The notes below the pieces were generated by a model. The model saw only the letters and a program-made list of their open reading frames with translations, did no database searches and was not told the origin of the DNA. A DNA stretch of 64,000 nucleotides from Schumannella luteola (GTDB taxonomy: Bacteria; Actinomycetota; Actinomycetes; Actinomycetales; Microbacteriaceae). This document shows positions 40,323-50,053 of the stretch, in pieces. Position 1 is the first letter of the stretch. Each line of letters opens with the position of its first letter. The stretch spans positions 2,108,001-2,172,000 of the forward strand of contig NZ_JACBZY010000001.1 of the NCBI RefSeq assembly GCF_013408685.1, given 5' to 3'. Both the position numbers and the translations under genes were made by a program.

Positions 40323-40990
40323 CGGGGGCCTCCGATCGGAGCGGCGGGGATGCGGGGAGCGGATGCGGGAGATGCCGACCCGAGCGCGCCGGGTGCGAGC
40401 GCAGCGGGTGCGGACGACGCGGGGGCCGCGCTCGGCGGAGTGCTCATCGCGATCGCGCCCGCCGGCCGCCGGAACCGCGCGCTGAGGCGCCAGACCAGCG
40501 CCGCGACGACGGCGCCGACGCAGACGACGGTGAGCGCGATCATCCACGGAGTGAGCGCATCCGTCCCCGTGCCGAGGCCGTGCGCGAGCGCGATCGGCCA
40601 GAGCGCGTAGGTCGACAGGTGCACGGCCCGGAAGGCGCGGGCGCCGATGCGCCGCCGCAGCAGAGCCGTGATCGTGACCGCGAGCATCAGGTCGATCGCG
40701 ACCGTGCCGAGCCCGAGCCAGAACGGCCGGTACTCGCCGAGGAAGGGCACCACCAGATCGACGAGCTTCAGCTGCGCGTAGGGGTCGAAGAGCAGCGACA
40801 CGACGTGGATGGCGATGAACGCCGTCGCCAGGATGCCCACGTTGCGGTGCAGCGTCGCGACGCCGAAGCGGGGCAGCCCGATCGCGGGGCGCCCGGAGCG
40901 GGTGAGGATGCCGAGCACGACCGACCCGGTCATGAGCAGCAGTCCGATTGCACCGGTCGCGCGGCCGAGGGCCCAGAGCGCCTCATCCAT
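40319..40990 (-). CDS. Ferric reductase-like heme membrane protein
   Basis: 223 residues with about five membrane helices. Histidines H48, H62, H124 and H137 lie in two pairs on helices, as expected for two b-type hemes in the ferric reductase transmembrane family. The C-terminus is an Ala/Pro/Ser-rich cytoplasmic tail. The ATG is one base beyond the ApbE stop, with GGGAGAC upstream. It probably carries electrons across the membrane from the cytoplasmic NuoF-like/ferredoxin pair. Confidence 0.82.
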   Translation of the reverse strand: MDEALWALGRATGAIGLLLMTGSVVLGILTRSGRPAIGLPRFGVATLHRNVGILATAFIAIHVVSLLFDPYAQLKLVDLVVPFLGEYRPFWLGLGTVAIDLMLAVTITALLRRRIGARAFRAVHLSTYALWPIALAHGLGTGTDALTPWMIALTVVCVGAVVAALVWRLSARFRRPAGAIAMSTPPSAAPASSAPAALAPGALGSASPASAPRIPAAPIGGPR

Positions 40991-40991
40991 G

Positions 40992-41942
40992 TCAGTCTCC
41001 CGTCGGGTCGTCGGCAACCTCGAGCGGCCAGCCGCCGAGCACGAGCACGCGGCCCTCCGCATCCACCAGGCGGGCCGGAAGTCCGATCGCCGCGAGCCAG
41101 GGCAGCGCGGCCATGCCGCGCACGATCGCCGCGGTGCTCAGCATGTTCGCCTCGACGCAGCTGCGCGCCGCCACCGAGACGCTGCGCCAGACCGCCTCGG
41201 CCGGCAGCCCGGTGCGCGGGTCGAGGATGTGGTGCATCCGCTCTCCGCTCCGCGTCCAGGAGCGGTGCTGGGTGCTCGACGTCGCCACGGCCCAGCCGCC
41301 GCGCAGGCTCACGGTCGTCGCCGGGTCGCCGGGGCGATCCTGCGCTCGAACCTGCCAGCCCCCGACCGGGCCGCGCCCGGCCGTCGCGATGTCGCCGCCG
41401 AGCGCGACGAGCACCGAGCATCCCAGCGTGCGATGGACCTCGCCCGCGACGTCGTCGGCGGTCAGCGCCTTGGCGGTCGCCCCCAGATCGAGAGCGAGGT
41501 GACCGGGCAGCCGCAGCCGGTCGCCCTCGAGCACGAGGCTGCGCCAGCCCGGGCGCACGGTCGCGACGGCGCGCACCAGGCGGCCGTCGTCGTCGGCGAC
41601 GAGGCGGATGTCGCGGTCGTAGCCGACGGCGGCCAGCGCCTGGCCGAGCGTCGGATCGACGTCGCCGTCGCTGCGTTCGGCCGCGGCGATCGCGGCGCGC
41701 ACCAGGCGGGAGAGGAGGGGGCTGATGCGGGCCCCCGTCGCCAGCTCGGCGGCCACGCGATTGACCTCGGAGTCGTGGCGGAACCGGCTCGCGGCGTGAT
41801 CCACGGCGACGGTCAGCCGGTCGGCGATCGCGATCGCGGCCGGCAGCTTCGCGGGGTCGTCGACGACGATGCGCGCGGTGGTCGACCAGAGCGGCCAGTC
41901 GCGGGAGGCGAAGACGGGGGTGGGGAGCGTGGTCGTCGACAT
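40992..41942 (-). CDS. apbE: FAD:protein FMN transferase (ApbE family)
   Basis: 316 residues. Family blocks are RFRHDSEVNRVAAEL, LGATAKALTADDVA and HHILDPRTGLPAEA. It attaches FMN to a Thr of an extracytoplasmic target. No lipoprotein signal is present, so the cell location is unclear. The operon partner upstream is a Ser/Thr-rich anchored protein; no classical FMN-binding domain is in the window. The next gene is the heme membrane protein. Confidence 0.85.
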   Translation of the reverse strand: MSTTTLPTPVFASRDWPLWSTTARIVVDDPAKLPAAIAIADRLTVAVDHAASRFRHDSEVNRVAAELATGARISPLLSRLVRAAIAAAERSDGDVDPTLGQALAAVGYDRDIRLVADDDGRLVRAVATVRPGWRSLVLEGDRLRLPGHLALDLGATAKALTADDVAGEVHRTLGCSVLVALGGDIATAGRGPVGGWQVRAQDRPGDPATTVSLRGGWAVATSSTQHRSWTRSGERMHHILDPRTGLPAEAVWRSVSVAARSCVEANMLSTAAIVRGMAALPWLAAIGLPARLVDAEGRVLVLGGWPLEVADDPTGD

Positions 41943-41943
41943 C

Positions 41944-42387
41944 TCAGGACCCGCTCGTGGTGGCCTGCGAGTCCTGGCCGGAGCCGGACGAGACGGGGGA
42001 GTCGGAGGAGGATGAGGAGGAGGAATCGGCCGACGAGTCGGTGCTGCTCGAGCTCGAGCTCGAGCTGTCGGAGTCGGTCGACGACCCGTCGTCGGTGCTC
42101 GTGGCGGAATCCGTGGTGCCGGCGTCGTCCGACGAGGTGCCGCTTGAGGAGTCGCCGCTCGAGTCGGTGGACGTGTCGGTCGTGCTGGAGCCGCTCGAGT
42201 CGGTGGACGTGTCGGTCGTGCTGGAGCCGCTCGAGCTGTTCGCGTCCGATGCCGCGGCGCCGATCGCCGTCGTGCCGACCACGAGGCCCAGCGCGCTCGC
42301 GACCACCACGATCGCCGTCGCGATCCGGGTGCGCAGCCATCCGCCCCGCCGGGCGTCTCGGCCGTCTCGAGGGTCTCGCGCGTCCAT
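41944..42387 (-). CDS. Ser/Thr/Asp-rich membrane-anchored protein, possible flavin carrier
   Basis: 147 residues from an ATG with a GGAAGGAG site; the frame extends upstream to 42471. A basic start precedes one hydrophobic helix (about 20-44, ATAIVVVASALGLVVGTTAI), which is a signal-anchor. The rest is a Ser/Thr/Asp low-complexity tail with a 12-residue tandem repeat. It ends SGQDSQATTSGS, where an Ala-Thr-Thr in a small-residue context is reminiscent of ApbE flavinylation sites. It is first in the electron-transfer operon. The carrier role is inference. Confidence 0.7.
   Translation of the reverse strand: MDARDPRDGRDARRGGWLRTRIATAIVVVASALGLVVGTTAIGAAASDANSSSGSSTTDTSTDSSGSSTTDTSTDSSGDSSSGTSSDDAGTTDSATSTDDGSSTDSDSSSSSSSSTDSSADSSSSSSSDSPVSSGSGQDSQATTSGS
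42158..42229. repeat. 36-bp perfect tandem duplication
   Basis: Two identical 36-bp units encoding a Ser/Thr/Asp 12-residue repeat in the anchored protein. In-frame units allow length change without loss of frame. Confidence 0.85.
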
Positions 42388-42521
42388 GGGGTCTCCTTCC
42401 ATCGGGACCCTCATCGCATCCCACCGCGCTATGCCGTTCCGAGGTCGTTCCTGTGCCGCTCCTGAAGGCACCTCGAGAACGGGATCAGAGCGGATGCCGA
42501 CGCGTCGCCGCGCCCAGCGCC

Positions 42522-42527
42522 TAGCCT
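42522..42527 (+). promoter_or_regulatory. -10-like TAGCCT, leaderless start of DUF255 gene
   Basis: TAGCCT ends six bases before the ATG at 42534. Confidence 0.45.
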
Positions 42528-42533
42528 GGGCAG

Positions 42534-44495
<1,962 letters not shown>

Positions 44496-44510
44496 GGTCC
44501 TGGTCGCCGA

Positions 44511-44554
44511 CGCGGGTCTGAGAACCCGTGTCGCAGAGCTGCGACAGACCCGCG
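44511..44554. terminator. Nested inverted repeat after DUF255 gene
   Basis: CGCGGGTCTG (44511-44520) pairs perfectly with CAGACCCGCG (44545-44554), enclosing TGTCGCAG/CTGCGACA (44529-44536 with 44539-44546, sharing two bases of the outer right arm). It begins 16 bases after the DUF255 stop and ends 24 bases before the next -10, so it may be a terminator, an operator, or both. Confidence 0.5.
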
Positions 44555-44577
44555 ATGATGAGGGGACATCCGATCTC

Positions 44578-44583
44578 TAGCGT
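44578..44583 (+). promoter_or_regulatory. -10-like TAGCGT before DUF3060 lipoprotein
   Basis: TAGCGT ends seven bases before the ATG at 44591, and overlaps an in-frame GTG at 44582, which argues for the ATG. Confidence 0.45.
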
Positions 44584-44590
44584 GAAGAAC

Positions 44591-45190
44591 ATGATCCGAA
44601 CCAAGCTCGCCACCCTCGCCCTCCTCGCCGCCGCGACCGTCGCCCTCACCGGCTGCAGCATCGGCATCTCCGGACCCGACGACGACGCCACCGGCTCGAC
44701 CTCGAAGTCGACCCCGAGCCCGTCGAAGGCCTCAGACGACGACGCGGACCGCGCCGACGACACGAAGTCCGGCGGCGCATCCGGCACTCTCGGCTCGGCC
44801 GGCATCTCGAACGGGCCGTGCGCCGGCAAGTCGTTCGAGGTCACCGAAGACGACGCGGTGCTCGTGCTGGACGGAGCCTGCGGCGATGTCGTGATCAGCG
44901 GCGACGGCGTCTCGCTGAACTTCGACGGGGCGACGTCGCTGACGCTCACCGGCGACAACACCACGGTGATCACGAACGGGCCGATCGGCGCCGCGCAGAT
45001 CGGCGGCAGCGGCAACAGCGTCAACGGCTCGGAGTACGAGAGCGTCGCCATCTCCGGCGACACCGCGACCGTGCTCGGCACCCGCATCGGGGCCCTCACC
45101 GTGAGCGGCAGCTACAACACGGTCAACTGGGACTCCGGAGCCACGGGCGCGAGCAGCGACACCGGCGTGGGCAACACCTTCATCCGCTGA
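44591..45190 (+). CDS. DUF3060 lipoprotein
   Basis: 199 residues. The lipoprotein signal reads ALLAAATVALTGC. A Ser/Asp/Lys spacer follows, then the DUF3060 domain: repeats of short beta strands such as DGACGDVVISGDGVSLNFDG and GSYNTVNWDSGA, which resemble a beta-helix with Gly/Asn turns. Function is unknown; the family is widespread in actinobacterial envelopes. Confidence 0.82.
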   Translation: MIRTKLATLALLAAATVALTGCSIGISGPDDDATGSTSKSTPSPSKASDDDADRADDTKSGGASGTLGSAGISNGPCAGKSFEVTEDDAVLVLDGACGDVVISGDGVSLNFDGATSLTLTGDNTTVITNGPIGAAQIGGSGNSVNGSEYESVAISGDTATVLGTRIGALTVSGSYNTVNWDSGATGASSDTGVGNTFIR

Positions 45191-45240
45191 CGATCACATC
45201 GGTGATCCCGCCCCGCCCGGCGATGCTCTGACGGGTCGCG

Positions 45241-45285
45241 AAAGCCCCTTCCTGCGGTCGATTCCGCCGCAGGAAGGGGCTTTTT
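45241..45285 (+). terminator. Rho-independent terminator
   Basis: A perfect 17-bp stem (45241-45257 with 45267-45283) followed by a run of T. The clearest classical terminator in the window. Confidence 0.9.
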
Positions 45286-45374
45286 CGACCCCTCACGGAT
45301 CTCTGCGCGGGCTCGGGGCGCGGAGCGGAGCGGCGTGACGCGTGTGGGGGAGCGGGGCGCAGGTGCGGTCGAGG

Positions 45375-46253
45375 TCAGAGCGGCAGGCGCAGCCGCACCG
45401 AGGTGCCCTCGCCGAGGCGCGAGCGCAGCGCGACGCTGCCGCCGTGGCGCTCGACGATCGTGCGCACGAAGGGCAGTCCGAGTCCGCTGCCGGCGACGTC
45501 GCGGGTGTGGCTGCCGCGGGCCAGCTCCTCCCAGACGAGTCCCTGCTCCTCAGCGGGGATGCCGCGGCCGGTGTCGGCGACCTCGAGCGTCACGCCGCCC
45601 TCGTCCTCGGCGCCGCGCAGCTCGATCCGGTCGCCCGGCTGCGAGAACTTCAGCGCGTTGGCGACGAGGTTGTAGACGGCGAGGAACAGCAGGTCGACGT
45701 CGCCGCGCACGGGCGGCAGCGGGCGCGGCGCGCGCGGGAAGCTGACCGCGAGCGAGCGGTCGGACGACTGGGGGAGCTCGCCCACCGCATCCACCACCTC
45801 GCGTCCCAGTGCTTCGAGGTCGACGGGAGCGATCTCGAGCTGCGCGTTCTCGAGCTCGCCGAGCTTGCGCAGGTCGGCGAGCAGTCGGGTCAGGCGCTGC
45901 GCCTGCGCGTCGAGCCCCGCGGCGACCTCCGTCTCGGGCAGGTTCGAGAGCCCGAGACGGATCGCGGTGACCGGGTTCTTGAGCTCGTGGTCAAGCCGGT
46001 CGACGAAGCGGCGGCGCTCGGCGCGCTCGCGCGTGACCGCATCCTCGCGGCTGCGCAGCTCACGACGGCGCAGCGCCGCCCGCACCGCGATCACGAGCAG
46101 CAGCACGACGGTGGCGAGCAGCCCGAGCTGCACCCAGATCCACTCGAGCTGCCAGGTCACGACGATGCGGCGCCGGTCGCCCGCGGCGACGCCGATGACC
46201 GTGCCGATCAGGCCGAGGGCGAGGGGGATGAGCGCGATCCACCAGCGCCTCAT
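45375..46253 (-). CDS. Sensor histidine kinase
   Basis: 292 residues. Two membrane helices (about 5-24 and 38-60) bracket a very short external loop. The phospho-acceptor is H89 in RLDHELKNPVTAI. The ATPase domain shows NLVANALKFS, DTGRGIP and GSGLGLPFVRTIVERHGG. With little external domain it probably senses a membrane or internal cue. Its ATG overlaps the response-regulator stop (ATGA), so the two are coupled. Confidence 0.9.
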   Translation of the reverse strand: MRRWWIALIPLALGLIGTVIGVAAGDRRRIVVTWQLEWIWVQLGLLATVVLLLVIAVRAALRRRELRSREDAVTRERAERRRFVDRLDHELKNPVTAIRLGLSNLPETEVAAGLDAQAQRLTRLLADLRKLGELENAQLEIAPVDLEALGREVVDAVGELPQSSDRSLAVSFPRAPRPLPPVRGDVDLLFLAVYNLVANALKFSQPGDRIELRGAEDEGGVTLEVADTGRGIPAEEQGLVWEELARGSHTRDVAGSGLGLPFVRTIVERHGGSVALRSRLGEGTSVRLRLPL

Positions 46254-47023
46254 GCGCCGGCTCCGCCCGGACCGCCGCCGGCTCCGCCCGGACCGCCCGC
46301 GCTGCGCGCGACCGGGTGCAGGAAGCGGTAGCCGACGCCCTGCACCGTGTCGACATAGAGCGGGGTTCCGCTGTCGTCGGCGAGCACTTTGCGCAGCTCG
46401 GCGATGCGGTGGTCGACGGCGCGGCTCGCGACGGGCTGGTCGAAGCCCCAGACGGCGGCGAGCAGACGTTCGCGGGTGAGCACCTCATCCGGATGGGTCA
46501 TGAGGTAGTCGAGCAGGCTGAAGGCGCGCGGCGTCAGCGTGACCTCGCGGCCGTCGAGCCAGACGCGGCGGGCGACGCGATCGATGCGCACCGCGCCCGC
46601 GGTGAGCCCCGCCGAGCCGCCGAGCGCGGGCTGCCCGGCGTTCACGCGGCGCAGGATCGCGCGGATGCGGGCCACCAGCTCCTGCGGGTCGAAGGGCTTG
46701 TTGAGGTAGTCGTCGGCGCCCTCCTCGAGCGCCGCCGCGCGCTCGAACGACTCGCCCACCTGGGTCAGCAGGATGACCGGCAGCTGGCTGCCCTCGCGGC
46801 GCAGCCGGCGCAGCACCTCGCGGCCGTCGAGCACCGGCATCATCACGTCGAGCACGACGAGCGCGGGGGAGTTCCGCTCGATCGCCGCCAGCCCCTCGCC
46901 GCCGTCCTCGGCGGTGTAGACCTCGAATCCCGAGCGGGAGAGGAAAGGGGCGAGCGCATCGCGGATGCCGCTCTCGTCGTCGACCAGCAGCACGCGCGGG
47001 CGCGTCGGCGGAGGGATGCTCAC
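46250..47023 (-). CDS. OmpR-type response regulator
   Basis: 257 residues from a GTG. The receiver domain has DDE residues near 15-17, the phosphorylated D59 in VVLDVMMP, and K of YLNKPFDPQELV. The C-terminal winged helix contains LTPRAFSLLDYLMTHPDEV and DTVQGVGYRFLHP. The last ~20 residues are Gly/Pro-rich. TACGCT ends six bases upstream. The four-copy repeat lies beyond its start and may be its promoter region. Confidence 0.9.
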   Translation of the reverse strand: MSIPPPTRPRVLLVDDESGIRDALAPFLSRSGFEVYTAEDGGEGLAAIERNSPALVVLDVMMPVLDGREVLRRLRREGSQLPVILLTQVGESFERAAALEEGADDYLNKPFDPQELVARIRAILRRVNAGQPALGGSAGLTAGAVRIDRVARRVWLDGREVTLTPRAFSLLDYLMTHPDEVLTRERLLAAVWGFDQPVASRAVDHRIAELRKVLADDSGTPLYVDTVQGVGYRFLHPVARSAGGPGGAGGGPGGAGA

Positions 47024-47029
47024 GGCACG

Positions 47030-47035
47030 AGCGTA
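47030..47035 (-). promoter_or_regulatory. -10-like TACGCT, leaderless start of response regulator
   Basis: TACGCT ends six bases before the GTG at 47023, and no ribosome site precedes that codon. Confidence 0.45.
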
Positions 47036-47078
47036 GCGGCGCGCCCGTCCCGAACCGGAGGCGCACGATCGACCGTGA

Positions 47079-47191
47079 CGCAATTCAGGATCGGGGACGA
47101 CGCAATTCAGGATCGCGCGCCGATTCGGGCCTCCGATCGTGCCGATCGGAGCTTCGATCCTGAATTGCGAAGCCGTGGATCCTGAATTGCG
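47079..47191. repeat. Four copies of CGCAATTCAGGATC in mirrored pairs
   Basis: Direct copies at 47079-47092 and 47101-47114 and inverted copies at 47156-47169 and 47178-47191. The members of each pair start exactly 22 bases apart, about two helical turns. Between the pairs is another palindrome, CTCCGATCG-TGC-CGATCGGAG (47131-47151). The region separates the divergent response regulator and MFS gene. It may be an operator array or a dispersed intergenic repeat. Confidence 0.85.
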
Positions 47192-47232
47192 TGTGGTCGG
47201 CGCCGCGCTCGCGCATCCACGAGGATCGGAGG

Positions 47233-48411
47233 GTGAGCGAGCTCGGGTATCTGACGGCGTCGGTTCCGCTGCGTCTCGCGAACGCCGCCTCGACCGTCGT
47301 GCTGCCGCTGCTCGCGGTGCAGCACACGGGTGACATCGTGACCGGGGGCGCGCTCGGCGGTGCCCTCGTCGCCGCCTCGCTCGCCCCGAGCGTCGTCGCG
47401 GCGCCGCTGGTGGGCGCGCTGCTCGACCGCACCCGGCATCCGCGTCGGTGGATGATGACGGCCGCGATCGTGCAGGCCGTCGCCCTGGTCAGTGTGGCGG
47501 GCCTCGGCCTCGTGCCGCTGCCGTTCATCGTCGCGCTGCTCGTGCTCGGCGGGATCGCCAGCCCCTTCTACCTCGGCGGCATGTCGAGCTTCGTGACCGA
47601 CGTCATCGCCGACGAGCGCCGGGCCTACGCCGATGACGGCGTCTCGTACAACATCGCCTCGGTCGGCGGACCGGCGCTCGCCGCGCTCGTCGTGGCCCTC
47701 GCCGATGCCCGCCTCGCCGCCCTGGTGACGGCCGGCGTCGCCGTGGTCGGCGCCGTGGGGATGCTCGCGCTGCACTTCACCCCGCGTCCGCTGCACGACG
47801 ACCTGCACCTGGGGCGCGACCTGCTCGCGGCCGCGCGAGCGCTCACCCGGCACCGTCCGCTCGCCGCCGTCACCGCATCCGGAACCCTCAGCCAGGTGGG
47901 CCAGGGCGCCCTTCCGATCGCCGCGATCGCCCTCGCGCACGAGCGCGCCGGCAGCGCCGACCTCGGCGGCTGGATCGTGACGGCCTTCGCGCTCGGCGCG
48001 CTCGCCGGCGGCATCGCCTACGCGCTGCTGCCGGTGCGGATGCGCCCCGAGGCGATCATGGGCGGCGGCTTCGCGGTCGTGGGGCTGCTCACGCTCGTGG
48101 CCGTCGTCGATCTCGGCATGCCGTTCACCCTCGTCGTGGTCGGCCTGTCGGGTGTCGTGGTCGCGCCGAGCGCCTCGGCGATGCTGCTGCTGCGCAAGCA
48201 GCAGAGCCGCCCGCGGGTGCGCTCGCAAGTGTTCACGATCGGCTCGGGGCTGCGCACGGCGGCGGCCGCGCTCGGCGCCGCCCTCGTCGGTCAGCTCGGC
48301 GGCGCTCCGGCCGGCGTGCTGCTCGCGCTGATCGGCGGCACCTGGCTCGTCTCGGCGGCGATCATGCTCGCCTTCCCGCGCGGCGCGCGCCCGATCGACG
48401 CCGTCGCCTGA
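47233..48411 (+). CDS. MFS transporter
   Basis: 392 residues from a GTG with GGATCGGAGG upstream. About 12 hydrophobic segments; the helix 2-3 loop reads GALLDRTRHPRRWMM. It resembles drug or macrolide exporters of the MFS. A link with the adjacent two-component system, separated by the repeat array, is possible. Substrate unknown. Confidence 0.8.
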   Translation: MSELGYLTASVPLRLANAASTVVLPLLAVQHTGDIVTGGALGGALVAASLAPSVVAAPLVGALLDRTRHPRRWMMTAAIVQAVALVSVAGLGLVPLPFIVALLVLGGIASPFYLGGMSSFVTDVIADERRAYADDGVSYNIASVGGPALAALVVALADARLAALVTAGVAVVGAVGMLALHFTPRPLHDDLHLGRDLLAAARALTRHRPLAAVTASGTLSQVGQGALPIAAIALAHERAGSADLGGWIVTAFALGALAGGIAYALLPVRMRPEAIMGGGFAVVGLLTLVAVVDLGMPFTLVVVGLSGVVVAPSASAMLLLRKQQSRPRVRSQVFTIGSGLRTAAAALGAALVGQLGGAPAGVLLALIGGTWLVSAAIMLAFPRGARPIDAVA

Positions 48412-48489
48412 GTCGTCCCTCCCGGGCGGGAGCGATGGTCACCCCACCCGCCGAGGGACGCGGCAGCGATCCGGTCGAGGTCGTTCGGC

Positions 48490-48993
48490 TCAGCCCAGCT
48501 GCGCCGAGTGGACGACCACCGGCGTTCCCGAGCGCGAGACCGTCGCCCGGTCGAATGGGAGCCTGATCCGCTCCGCGACGCGCTGCGAGGGGATGTTGTC
48601 GGGCGCGATGATCGCGACCAGCCGTTCGGCCAGGTGCTCGCGCTCGGCGAGGGCGCGGCAGGCGAGTGCCGCCTCGGTCGCATAGCCGTGCCCCTGGTGA
48701 CGCGGCAGCAGGTGGTAGCCGACCTCGAGTTCGCGCGCGTCGTCGACGACCTGCCAGGTCAGGCCGCAGTCGCCGAGGAAGACGCCGTCGGGAGTCTCGA
48801 CGACCCAGAGTCCGAAGCCGTGCTCGGCGTAGTTGCGCTCGTTCCAGGCGATCCAGTCGTCGGCCTCGGCGCGGGTCTTCGCCGCCGGGTAGTGCCGCAT
48901 CACGTCCGGATCGCCGAGCAGGCCGGCCATCGCATCCAGATCGTCGGCGTGCATCTCGCGAAAGCGCAGGCGTGCGGTCGGCTCGGGCAGCAT
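48490..48993 (-). CDS. GNAT family N-acetyltransferase (RimJ-like)
   Basis: 167 residues with the GNAT acetyl-CoA fold. Visible are FGLWVVETPDGVFLGDCGL and the pyrophosphate loop LLPRHQGHGYATEAALACRA. The LRFREMHADDLDAMAGLL start fits the RimJ/RimL-type subfamily. The acceptor is unknown. TAGCGT six bases upstream of the ATG. It is convergent with the MFS gene. Confidence 0.85.
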   Translation of the reverse strand: MLPEPTARLRFREMHADDLDAMAGLLGDPDVMRHYPAAKTRAEADDWIAWNERNYAEHGFGLWVVETPDGVFLGDCGLTWQVVDDARELEVGYHLLPRHQGHGYATEAALACRALAEREHLAERLVAIIAPDNIPSQRVAERIRLPFDRATVSRSGTPVVVHSAQLG

Positions 48994-48999
48994 CCGGTC

Positions 49000-49005
49000 A
49001 CGCTA
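49000..49005 (-). promoter_or_regulatory. -10-like TAGCGT, leaderless start of GNAT gene
   Basis: TAGCGT ends six bases before the ATG at 48993. Confidence 0.45.
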
Positions 49006-49063
49006 CCCGCCGACCGCACACCGCCGGCGGGTGGATGCGGTCGTGCGGAGCCGGATCAGAGCA

Positions 49064-49306
49064 TCAGCGCGGGTCGCCGTCGGTCGTGCGCTGGCGCACG
49101 CTCGCGTTGCCGGCCGGGTCGACCGAGCGGTGCTCGGTGGTCACGCGGCCGCGCAGGGTGACGACGAGTCCGATGATGAACAGCACGGCTCCGGCGACCA
49201 TGAGGATGCCGCCGATGATGGGCAGGCTCACTCCGGGCACGGCGAACGAGACAGCGAACGCGAGGATCGCGCCGATCACGAACAGGACGACTCCGCCGAC
49301 GATCAT
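49064..49306 (-). CDS. Small two-helix membrane protein, DUF6458-like
   Basis: 80 residues with a GGGAG site. Two membrane helices (about 3-23 and 29-50) are joined by a short loop, and a basic/polar tail follows. The GAILAFAVSF and GGILMVAGAVLFIIGL pattern matches small actinobacterial DUF6458-type proteins. Function unknown. Confidence 0.7.
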   Translation of the reverse strand: MIVGGVVLFVIGAILAFAVSFAVPGVSLPIIGGILMVAGAVLFIIGLVVTLRGRVTTEHRSVDPAGNASVRQRTTDGDPR

Positions 49307-49444
49307 GGGGTGCTCCCTTCACAGCCGCACGCGACTGCGCACGGGGTCGGCCTGTGACGGTACGCGTGCCCCGGCAGGCGGGTCCGACGCTCGGAGGCGG
49401 CGCTCAGGTCGCGCTCGGGCGACGTGGATGCGAGGTGAGCGCGC

Positions 49445-49972
49445 TCAGGTACGCGGGGTCGGGAGCGGGCGGTGCCACGCGACCTCCCGGGCGAGCTGGC
49501 CGCTCTCGCGGAACAGCCGCACCTGGTGGGCGTCGGGGAGCGCAGCGGCGAGCGCACCCCGCTCGGCCGGCTGGAATCCGAGCGACTGCCAGAACGGCCC
49601 CGAACGACGGCTGAACAGCCAGGCGTCGGTCGCGCCCTCGACCGCGGCGGCGTCGAGGGCCGCGAGCGCGAGCTGCCGGCCGAGCCCGCCGCGCCGAGCT
49701 GCCGGATGCACGGCGACGCTGCGCACCAGAGCGTGGCGTCGATCCGCGCTCAGCTCGTAGCCGGTGCTGCCGACGATCGCCGAGCCCGAGCCCGAGTCCG
49801 AGTCCGAGCCCGAGCCCGTGCCCGTGCCCGTGCCCGTGCCCGCGGAGCCGACCACGTCATCCACTCCGCCCCGCACGACCCAGAGCCGCACCGTCGGGTC
49901 GTCGAGCGCGCTGAGCGTCAGGTCGGCCTCGCGCAGGAATGCGGTCAGCTCGACGACGGACGACGGCGACAC
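49445..49972 (-). CDS. GNAT-family acetyltransferase with a low-complexity insert
   Basis: 175 residues from a GTG with no clear ribosome site. The acetyl-CoA-binding segment is VRSVAVHPAARRGGLGRQLA, and DAWLFSRRSGPFWQSLGFQ ends the fold. FLREADLTLSALDDP resembles the ArsN2-type start. A Gly/Thr/Ser/Asp run (about 44-64) is encoded by hexanucleotide repeats. The substrate is unknown; no arsenic genes are adjacent. Confidence 0.75.
   Translation of the reverse strand: MSPSSVVELTAFLREADLTLSALDDPTVRLWVVRGGVDDVVGSAGTGTGTGTGSGSDSDSGSGSAIVGSTGYELSADRRHALVRSVAVHPAARRGGLGRQLALAALDAAAVEGATDAWLFSRRSGPFWQSLGFQPAERGALAAALPDAHQVRLFRESGQLAREVAWHRPLPTPRT
49782..49844. repeat. Hexanucleotide repeat tract in acetyltransferase gene
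   Basis: Ten or so imperfect six-base units of the GAGCCC/GAGTCC/GTGCCC type, all in frame. The tract is a candidate for length variation. Confidence 0.8.
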
Positions 49973-50053
49973 CCGCTCGAGCGCGAGCCCGGGCGCGGTG
50001 CCGCCGTCGTGGTCGTCCAGAATGCGTCGATCAGGGTCGGTCGCTGATGCGGG

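Noticed and set aside
47079-47191. A CRISPR array from the repeated 14-mer.
   Set aside because: Only four copies, in inverted pairs, with 8-base gaps and no spacers or cas genes.
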